DNA of 32,752 bases, taken from the NCBI GenBank assembly GCA_043785105.1, contig JAYVXO010000208.1:1-32752 (forward strand), read 5' to 3'. The notes beneath the pieces are model-generated. The model made no database searches. It worked only from the letters and a program-made list of their open reading frames with translations, and was not told the origin of the DNA. The position numbers and the translations under genes are program-made. Within the stretch, counting starts at the first letter, position 1; every line of letters begins with the position of its first letter. This DNA is from Fimbriiglobus sp043785105 (lineage in GTDB: Bacteria; Planctomycetota; Planctomycetia; Gemmatales; Gemmataceae). Positions 17,101-23,142 of the stretch are shown here, piece by piece.

Positions 17101-20100
17101 CTTACGCAACCCGGACGCCAATCGAAACAATCTGTTCCAAGCCGGCGCCCAGGATGCGAGTGCCCAGGCACCACAGCCTGGCGCATCGCCCATGCAACCT
17201 TTGCCTAAGGGACAAGGGGTTCAGCAACCCGTTCCGTCTAGCGGCGTCACGGTTCAACCGCTCGAAGAACTCGGCGTCATCATTCTGCGTGGCCGGACTG
17301 CCGCCGACATTGATGAAGTCTTGAAGTTTATCGAAATCCTCAAGACGAATACGAAAGACGCCCAAATCGAGTTGGTCTACGTGCCACTCGAACAGGGCGA
17401 TGCGACTGAAATCGTCTACTTGATGACGCAAATCTACGCTCGCCTGCAAATTACGGCGGGTGGTAGCAGTGTGTTGCCAGCGCAACAACGCCCCGGCGGC
17501 GGCGGTGGACTGCCGTTCGGCGGCGGCGGGTTGTTCGGCGGTGGCGGGTTGTTTGGTGGCGGCCAACAACAGCCCCAACAACAGCAAACGTCCGGTTCAG
17601 TGCTGTTGTTCCCGTTGCCGCGATTCAACCAGATTTTGATAGCGGCACCGGCGTCTCGGTTGCCGGACATCACGAAGCAGATCAAGCAACTGGACCGCAA
17701 GAACAGCGACCAGATGAAGCCGGTGGCGTATGCGCTGAAGCGGGCCTCCGCTCAGGTGATTCAGCAACAACTGACCAACTTCTTCGCCCAACGGTATCCG
17801 GGTGAAGGGACCGCCCAAACGCAAATCCGCATCACGATCAGCGCCAGCAACAACACGGTCTACGTGCAAGCCAGCACGGCAGACCAGAAAGACATTGCGG
17901 ACCTCATCAACTACCTCGACAGTGGGGAATCGCGGGCCGTCAACGAAATCAAAATCATCAAGCTGAACAACTCCTTCTCGGACGAAATGGCGCAGGTTCT
18001 CAGCCAAGCGTTGTCGGCCTCCGTGGTGAATCCCAACGTCGCAGCAACCAGCGGCGGAACGGGAACCACAGTCCAAGGTGGATTCGGTCCTGTGCAGCAA
18101 GGTGCGGGCGGCGGCGGTGCGGGCGGATTCCCCGGTGCGGCAGGCGGACTGGGTGGCGGTGCCGGTGGACTGGGTGGCCAGCAGGCCCGGCCGGGCGGAG
18201 CAGGCGGGCTGGGCGGTGGGGCTACTAACACGCTCACCAGCGCCAGCCAAGGTTTGACGACCAAAACGACGACGTTACGGTTCTTCAGTAACGTCAACGG
18301 CCAAGCTCTGGAATCGGGCTTCTTGGAAGATGTTCACATCATCCCGGATGCCCGAATTAACGCCCTCGTGATTGCGGCACCGGAAAAGACGATGCGGTTG
18401 TTGGAGTCCTTGATTAAGGAACTGGACGTTACCTCGGCGGCTAAGTCCTACGTCAACGTCTTCCCGCTCAAAAAGGCCGATGCGACGAACACGGCGAGCT
18501 TGATTCGCACGCTGTTTACCGGCAGTGCGACCGCGACAGGTGCGGGCGGCGGTGGTGCGGGCGGCGGAGCTTTGACCAATACCCAGACAACAACCCGACC
18601 GCTGCTGACGCTGACGGGCGGCGCAGCCGATGGCGCGAACCTGATTGATCTGCGCATCAGTACGGATACGCGGACCAATACGTTGATCGTCGCCGGGAGC
18701 CGAACGGACCTCGATACGATCAACGCCATCGTGGCACGGCTCGAAGATGCCGACGCACCCTTATTGCGGACCGAAGTGTACAAGCTTCGGTCGCAAGCTG
18801 CCGCCGACGTGGCGACGGCGATTACGTCGTGGGCCGCGTTCCAAACCGGGACGATCAACACGCAGTTCAGCACGACCTCCACGTTTCAGACGTTACAACG
18901 CAACCTCATCGTCGTCGCGGAACCCGTGAGCAACACCTTGCTTATCACGGCCACGCCGATGATGTTTGAAGAAATCGGCAAGCTGGTGACCCGCATCGAC
19001 GCCTCACCACCGCAAGTGTTGGTGCAAGTGCTGATCGCCGAAGTGCAACTTTCCAACCGCGAAGAGTTCGGCGTCGAAGTCGGGTTACAAAGCCCGATCT
19101 TGTTCGCCCGAAGTGCCACAACGACTTCGCCGGGTACACCGGGGTTCAACTTCAACACGACTGCGGCACTACCCAACACGGTGATCGGCACGCAACAAAA
19201 AGTCGTCGGCTTCCAAGGGCTTGGCAATCTCGGCGTTGGTCGGTCCGGGGCCAATAATGTTGGCGGGCTCGTGTTCTCGGCGGCCAGTGACAGCTTCAGC
19301 TTGCTCATTCGGGCACTGAAGACCCAAGGGCGGGTCGATATTCTCTCCCGCCCGCAGTTGTTGCTCACGGACAACCAACAAGGCTTCTTCCAAGTTGGTC
19401 AAATTTACCCGGTACTCGATACTTCGACTCTCACGGGAACAGGAGCCAGTCAACAAGGGATCGTTTATCGAGACCTGGGGATCGTGTTACGGATCACTCC
19501 CCGGATCAGCCCGGAAGGCCGAATCTTGATGCGGGTTGAGCCGCAGATTAACTCGGTCGATCCGACACCTGTCAACCTGGGGGCAGTCGGAATCGGGACG
19601 GCATTCAACGTCCAAACGGTGCAAACGACGGTCAACGCTTCGGACGGCGAAACGGTGATCTTGGGTGGGTTGATTAGCAAGCAGAACAACCGCCAGGAAA
19701 ACAAGATTCCGGTGTTGGGCGACCTCCGCTGGGTCGGTTCCTTGTTCCGCTACCGAACCCAAGAGCAAAGCCGTCGGGAAATCATCTTCATCATGACGCC
19801 GCATATCATCCGCAACGAAGCGGACATGCAACGGCTCGTGAGTCAAGAAGGCCAAAAGATGTCGTGGGGCATCAAAGATGTTGATGCCGTTCACTCGCAC
19901 GGCACGGCAATCCTGAGCGGGCAACAACCGCCTGCCCAAGCCGGTTGGGGTGGCCAAGCGATCAACCCTTACTACTGCCCGCCGGGTTACCCGTACATCG
20001 AAACGGCACCCGTGATCGAAGGACAACCTTCGCCGTTCCCCGGTCAACAGCCCGGCGCGAGTTACGTCCCTGGGCAAGTGATCCCTGGGCAAGTGATCCC

Positions 20101-20437
20101 TGTACCGTCGGGGGTGAACTCCGGCCAACTGATCCCACCAGCACCGATACCAGGGTTGCAACCGGCTTTCCCTGGTAGCCTCAGCAGCCTGGCACCCGTG
20201 CCCGGCGGCCCACCCCGGTACATGATGGTCCCAACTGGGATGATGCCGCAAGCACCACAACCCACGCAACCACCCGCCCCGACGCCAGCAGGGAATGGAT
20301 TCCCGCAGACGCAAGCCACGGGTGAACCGACGATCTTCGTGCCACCCGGCGGCGTGGTCCCGACTAGCGGGACAGCACCGGCTCCGGCTCCGCAGAACTC
20401 ATCCAAGGAGGGAAAACCGTGGAACGTGTATCGTTAA
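14144..20437 (+). CDS. gspD: Giant glycine-rich T2SS secretin GspD
   Basis: This is the outer-membrane channel of the T2SS. The start ATG 14144 follows AGGGGGA at 14131-14137, giving 2097 residues. An in-frame TTG at 14138 and ATG at 14189 are alternatives. A signal peptide ends near SVLA. Residues about 66-145 are an N0/STN-like domain. Residues about 163-1624 read as roughly 13 successive N1-like modules, each ending in a phrase such as SNSLIVV, TNTLIVAGSR or NTLLITATP. Gly-rich loops sit near 267-301, 669-685, 881-950, 1116-1142, 1314-1361 and 1466-1476. The secretin domain (about 1625-1889) contains VLVQVLIAEVQLS, SRPQLLLTDN, GETVILGGLIS, IPVLGDLRWVGSLF and IIFIMTPHIIRN. A Pro/Gln-rich tail follows (1890-2097), including a 15-base perfect tandem repeat at 20071-20100. 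Typical GspD is about 650-750 residues with three or four N-modules. Confidence 0.95.
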   Translation: MGIPRFRRTTTLRIPMWRLRRWLPAILVASLGGSVLAIQPPAVVPTPGTTGDARSILPLPAQPAVAEKLFSYKFEKASWDSAFAWFEKASGLKLITTVKPVSTVSLSIDNKPIADILDLFNEALAAEKYVILRREQSFSIHPADEKLPADSIRRVTPDVLPKLGKTEIVQTVIPLKTTVASDIAPQVKRLLTNFGEVYAFGASNLIITDKVANIRNIIGYLEKLDDEKGDTLTYHCKFQRAQKVAESLRGSLKDGTTDVSQPTTAQQPGGFPGGNFGGGFQGGGGFQGGGGFQGGGGGRSRDVQTGPDPRFRTVQIVVLEETNTIVITGPSDKISVAKTLLKDLDTGEKERIVTGNAELRFYNVASGTADSIAKTLQSVYKTSTVIQITPIPLNNQIMVYALPADHFDIVKLIQSPGDTKPNSTVKFVTLSILDPKVTADTLKAALGSTGVFVEARTDGAASGVLLRGTDDQIKQAEQFIEVMGEKPGTGGFGGLSSSPNMRIITMEKGNSVIFAEGLAEMMRKLGKKNPIEVVAPGMTTPRTPPPMPQNDPPQPLPRAVDPNKKTSMLPAHMQPQYILAQGVGEQKKDPAPPAPVAATSGKPVTISVLGDKLIITSEDPEAVEFATQIARFLLSAKGDENYTVLRLKNVSAEEAANVISDVFNGPQQRAGAAGGGGRGGPGGGFNPLALLGLGGGAQVANPTAGRVRIVAEKTSNSLIVVKATPVDLLTIRSLLKDAIDYDGPPEGGVAKTWTIQVKSAKASEIAAIVKEVFAGMMTSSRPAAASPFPGFPFGGGAQAAAPQQAASLAVSYDDASNRLILSCNENVYKMVDALCAELDKATKDSTEVVRVVAVKGLSPTQIQQAVDALMGRTITPTRTTTGAGMGGFGGGGFGGFRPQGGGFGGGGFGGGPGGGGGGPGGGGGRPGGGGGGGGPGGAGAGGRGGPGAGQRSSLDGTGGRDFFDDRGMDAPTSLIYDPEVDGLPSTLRNPDANRNNLFQAGAQDASAQAPQPGASPMQPLPKGQGVQQPVPSSGVTVQPLEELGVIILRGRTAADIDEVLKFIEILKTNTKDAQIELVYVPLEQGDATEIVYLMTQIYARLQITAGGSSVLPAQQRPGGGGGLPFGGGGLFGGGGLFGGGQQQPQQQQTSGSVLLFPLPRFNQILIAAPASRLPDITKQIKQLDRKNSDQMKPVAYALKRASAQVIQQQLTNFFAQRYPGEGTAQTQIRITISASNNTVYVQASTADQKDIADLINYLDSGESRAVNEIKIIKLNNSFSDEMAQVLSQALSASVVNPNVAATSGGTGTTVQGGFGPVQQGAGGGGAGGFPGAAGGLGGGAGGLGGQQARPGGAGGLGGGATNTLTSASQGLTTKTTTLRFFSNVNGQALESGFLEDVHIIPDARINALVIAAPEKTMRLLESLIKELDVTSAAKSYVNVFPLKKADATNTASLIRTLFTGSATATGAGGGGAGGGALTNTQTTTRPLLTLTGGAADGANLIDLRISTDTRTNTLIVAGSRTDLDTINAIVARLEDADAPLLRTEVYKLRSQAAADVATAITSWAAFQTGTINTQFSTTSTFQTLQRNLIVVAEPVSNTLLITATPMMFEEIGKLVTRIDASPPQVLVQVLIAEVQLSNREEFGVEVGLQSPILFARSATTTSPGTPGFNFNTTAALPNTVIGTQQKVVGFQGLGNLGVGRSGANNVGGLVFSAASDSFSLLIRALKTQGRVDILSRPQLLLTDNQQGFFQVGQIYPVLDTSTLTGTGASQQGIVYRDLGIVLRITPRISPEGRILMRVEPQINSVDPTPVNLGAVGIGTAFNVQTVQTTVNASDGETVILGGLISKQNNRQENKIPVLGDLRWVGSLFRYRTQEQSRREIIFIMTPHIIRNEADMQRLVSQEGQKMSWGIKDVDAVHSHGTAILSGQQPPAQAGWGGQAINPYYCPPGYPYIETAPVIEGQPSPFPGQQPGASYVPGQVIPGQVIPVPSGVNSGQLIPPAPIPGLQPAFPGSLSSLAPVPGGPPRYMMVPTGMMPQAPQPTQPPAPTPAGNGFPQTQATGEPTIFVPPGGVVPTSGTAPAPAPQNSSKEGKPWNVYR
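20405..20421 (+). promoter_or_regulatory. Ribosome binding site inside the end of gspD
   Basis: AAGGAGG at 20405-20411 lies within the last codons of gspD, seven bases ahead of GTG 20419. It fixes a GTG start for the following lipoprotein gene and indicates translational coupling, with a 19-base overlap between the two coding regions. Confidence 0.75.
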
Positions 20438-21261
20438 TCCGCCAGCGGGTACTACCGCTGATGCTTGTGGTATTTGGATGCAGCCACGGCTGTGCTTCGT
20501 CTGACAAGATGCAGCAATCGTTCACCAGCATGAAGCAAACGCTTCACCTGGAAGCGGAACCCGTAACCCAAGTGCTCTGCTTCTGGCAGCGCCGTCTGAA
20601 CGCCCTGCCCGACCCGGTCCATGACGGGTCGCAAGTGGCCGGGATCACGGGACAAGTGTTCTTTCTGTCTGGTACGGAAAAGCACACCGAAGCTAGCGGC
20701 GACTTGGCAATTGTTGCCTACGATGACACGCCACGACCACCCGGCCAAGAAGCCCGAAAGCCGGAAATGTGGCACTTGACGAAAGAGACACTTGCCAAGT
20801 TGCGGACGAGAGACGAACGACTTGGCCCGTGCTACGCGATCTTTCTTCCTTGGCCACCCGAATGGAAGGACGTGACCACACTGAGGATGGTGGCACGGTA
20901 TCAATCGCCCGGTCAAACGGACATCCATGGTGCTGAAGCGAAGATCGCGATCGACTTCAGCGCACCCGGCTCACCATCCTGGTCCTATCAAGCCACCGCG
21001 AATAGTGGCCAAGCGCTAAACGGGCAAACCGCCAACAACGGGAACAATCGCAGCGTCCCGGACCCAAGCAAGATGTTGCAAGAGGTCCGCACCGCCAACG
21101 CGACTGTGCCCCAAGGCAGCCCGAGCAACGTGATTGTTCCCGCAAGCAATTGGCCCCAACAGCCCACCACCAACGTGGTGCCCGTGACCAACATGCAGCC
21201 AAACCCTGGACCGCCGTTAACCGGCGGGTTCCAACCGATCATCATCAATCGGAACCGATAA
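20419..21261 (+). CDS. Predicted lipoprotein coupled to the secretin gene
   Basis: The 280 residues start at GTG 20419. The N-terminus is basic then hydrophobic (VLPLMLVVFGCSHGC). VFGC (Cys21) is a plausible lipobox, with Cys26 as an alternative. The middle part (GSQVAGITGQVFFLSG to ATLRMVARYQSPGQ) looks like a beta-sandwich, with FLPWPPEWKDV as a conspicuous segment. The last 90 residues are Asn/Gln/Pro-rich and probably disordered, echoing the secretin tail. I recognise no named family. The overlap with gspD and its place as the last gene of the locus suggest an accessory outer-membrane role, for example a pilotin-like or secretin-stabilising lipoprotein. This is inference from context alone. 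Confidence 0.75.
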   Translation: MERVSLIRQRVLPLMLVVFGCSHGCASSDKMQQSFTSMKQTLHLEAEPVTQVLCFWQRRLNALPDPVHDGSQVAGITGQVFFLSGTEKHTEASGDLAIVAYDDTPRPPGQEARKPEMWHLTKETLAKLRTRDERLGPCYAIFLPWPPEWKDVTTLRMVARYQSPGQTDIHGAEAKIAIDFSAPGSPSWSYQATANSGQALNGQTANNGNNRSVPDPSKMLQEVRTANATVPQGSPSNVIVPASNWPQQPTTNVVPVTNMQPNPGPPLTGGFQPIIINRNR

Positions 21262-21265
21262 GTAC

Positions 21266-21305
21266 AAACAGCGTGAGTGACAGCCAACTGTCACTCACGC
21301 TGTTT
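21266..21305 (+). terminator. Bidirectional hairpin terminator of the secretion locus
   Basis: A perfect 18-bp stem (21266-21283 with 21288-21305) surrounds the loop CCAA. Its ends are AAACAGCG and CGCTGTTT, with T-rich sequence beyond. It lies directly after the last gene of the T2SS locus and before the convergent DUF1501 gene. Confidence 0.85.
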
Positions 21306-21343
21306 CGTTTCATAAAAGCAGCACGATACTTTTTGCAGTTTGT

Positions 21344-21544
21344 TGACCGCGTAGCGGTCACGGAATGTAGCCACGGGTGGAGCGCTTCGCGCAACCCGTG
21401 GAGTCAACGTCTCCATAGCTCGACTGCCCTGGAGGGGCAGAGGAATTCCTTCACCCCTTCAGGGCGACCTCGCAGGAAGTCACTGTCCACGGGTTGCGCG
21501 AAGCGCTCCACCCGTGGCTACAGTCCGGTGCCCCTTCAGGGCAC
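21344..21544. repeat. Compound hairpin-repeat element (family B)
   Basis: Two 36-base units at 21367-21402 and 21486-21521 are perfect reverse complements. Each unit is itself a hairpin with arms CCACGGGT and ACCCGTGG around a GCGCGAAGCGC-type core. Smaller hairpins flank them: TGACCGC-GTA-GCGGTCA (21344-21360), TGCCC-TGGAG-GGGCA (21425-21439) and GTGCCC-CTTCA-GGGCAC (21528-21544). The design parallels family A in the gspF-gspG gap with different arm sequences. Confidence 0.85.
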
Positions 21545-21576
21545 AAAACCAAGAAAATTGAACGGCTTGACTCTGG

Positions 21577-22992
21577 TTACGTCAAAATCGCTTTCACGAC
21601 CGTTCCGCCGTGGCTGATGGGCACCGGGCGGTTGGTTTGATCCGGCACGGTGGCTTCGGGGTCCACGCCGACGAGGTGGTAGACCGTCGCGGCGATGTCA
21701 CCCGGAGTGACCGGGTGTTCGATCGGGAACGCCGCCGTTTTGTCGCTCTTGCCGTGGACGTATCCCGACTTAACGCCACCCCCAGCCAGCAAGCAAAATC
21801 CGCACTGCGGCCAGTGATCGCGGCCCGCCTTATTGTTCACGCGCGGTGAACGGCCCATGTCACCTTGAATTAGAACCAACGTGCTTTCCAACAGGCCGCG
21901 ATCGTCGAGGTCTTCGATGAGGGCCGAAACCGCTTGATCCAGATACGGAAGCAAGATGTTCTTCAGCATCCGGAAGTTGTTTTCGTGCGTGTCCCAGTGG
22001 CCGTTCCCTTGTGCGGCTTCGGTGTGAACGGTCACGAACGTGACACCGGATTCGACCAGGCGACGGGCCATCAACGTGCTGTTGCCGAAGAGATCGCGGC
22101 CGTAGCGGTCGCGGGTCTTCGGGGATTCTTTCGAGAGGTCGAACGCATCGCGGGCTTTCGGCGACGTGAGCAAACTGAAGGCTTCACCCCGTTTGGTCGT
22201 GTAGTTACTGCTCGAACGACTTGCGGAAACCCGGACGGCATCGAGTTCAAGTTGCTCCATCAACGACCGACGTTGATTCAGCGCATCGAGCGTCAACCCG
22301 CCATCGAACTTCGGCAATTGCGGCTCACCTTGCGGGCGATGAACGTCGTCGTAAAACCCGACTTTCTCGGTCGCCCATTTGGGGTCACACGTGCTAAAAA
22401 GCGGATCGTACTTCGGGCCAAGGTAACCGCCGTATGGCCCCGCTCGCCGCAAGCCCTGGCTGTAGCCGGGGAACGCGGGCAGCATCACGTACCCCGGTAA
22501 TTCTCGGGCGTGACCGACACCCAGGAACTGGCACACGCTTGGAATGCTCGGGTGATTGGTCGGCTTGGCGTAGTAGTCGATCTGATCTTGGCCGCCGGTG
22601 TATCCGGTCATCACTGCATACGGATTGTGGCTGTTGTAGCCGTGCGAGACGGTGCGAATGAGCGTGGCTTTATGCAGTAACTTGGCCAGTCGTGGCAGGT
22701 GTTCCGTGCAACGGATGCCCGGTAGTGAACTCGCAATGGTGCCGAACTCGCCGCGAATTTCGGGGGGTGCGTCCGGTTTGGGGTCGAACGTGTCAATGTG
22801 GCTCGGCCCGCCGAATAGGTCGATCAGAATCACCCGTTTCGCAGGTGCCGCGGAATCCAAGTCGGGGAGTGAACCCGCACTCGCATCTTGCGCCGCAAAC
22901 CCGGAAAGCATGGCAAGCGAACCGGCACGCAACAGGTCGCGGCGGGAGAGACGATCACAGGCCGTCGAAGTATGACCCAAAATGTGGAGCAT
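21577..22992 (-). CDS. DUF1501 twin-arginine exported protein
   Basis: This DUF1501 protein has a sulfatase/alkaline-phosphatase-like fold, is abundant in planctomycetes and has no fixed biochemical role. The chosen start at 22992 gives 471 residues, beginning MLHILGHTSTACDRLSRRDLLRAG. The SRRDLL twin-arginine motif (Arg17/18) plus a hydrophobic stretch indicates Tat export. An in-frame ATG at 23106 would add 38 mostly hydrophobic residues in front and is less typical. Hallmarks are LIDLFGGPSHIDTFDPKP, TVSHGYNSHNPYAVMTGY, DTHENNF and IQGDMGRSPRVN followed by GRDHWPQCGF. DUF1501 genes usually stand next to a DUF1549/DUF1553 cytochrome-type gene, which is absent here. No clear Shine-Dalgarno is seen. 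It is convergent with the secretion locus. Confidence 0.9.
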   Translation of the reverse strand: MLHILGHTSTACDRLSRRDLLRAGSLAMLSGFAAQDASAGSLPDLDSAAPAKRVILIDLFGGPSHIDTFDPKPDAPPEIRGEFGTIASSLPGIRCTEHLPRLAKLLHKATLIRTVSHGYNSHNPYAVMTGYTGGQDQIDYYAKPTNHPSIPSVCQFLGVGHARELPGYVMLPAFPGYSQGLRRAGPYGGYLGPKYDPLFSTCDPKWATEKVGFYDDVHRPQGEPQLPKFDGGLTLDALNQRRSLMEQLELDAVRVSASRSSSNYTTKRGEAFSLLTSPKARDAFDLSKESPKTRDRYGRDLFGNSTLMARRLVESGVTFVTVHTEAAQGNGHWDTHENNFRMLKNILLPYLDQAVSALIEDLDDRGLLESTLVLIQGDMGRSPRVNNKAGRDHWPQCGFCLLAGGGVKSGYVHGKSDKTAAFPIEHPVTPGDIAATVYHLVGVDPEATVPDQTNRPVPISHGGTVVKAILT

Positions 22993-23142
22993 GAGAGAGG
23001 CCCCGAAAGCGAGAGGAAACGATGGCGGAGGTAGGCCGATTCCTATCGTGCCTGCAAGAACGATAACCGACAACCCACTGAGACACAAGCGACATATCGC
23101 CAGCATGGGACGCGGTCATTTTTTCTGGCTGGAACCGACGCA

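Larger units (their letters stand above)
21262..21576. other. 315-bp gap between convergent genes
   Basis: No gene is supported. The gap holds a terminator (21266-21305), then a compound hairpin-repeat element (21344-21544), and about 30 unremarkable bases before the stop of the minus-strand DUF1501 gene. Confidence 0.8.

Noticed and set aside
19487..20314. 275-codon minus-strand open frame opposite the end of gspD
   Set aside because: It is antisense to the conserved secretin domain, is Arg/His-rich and has no domain.
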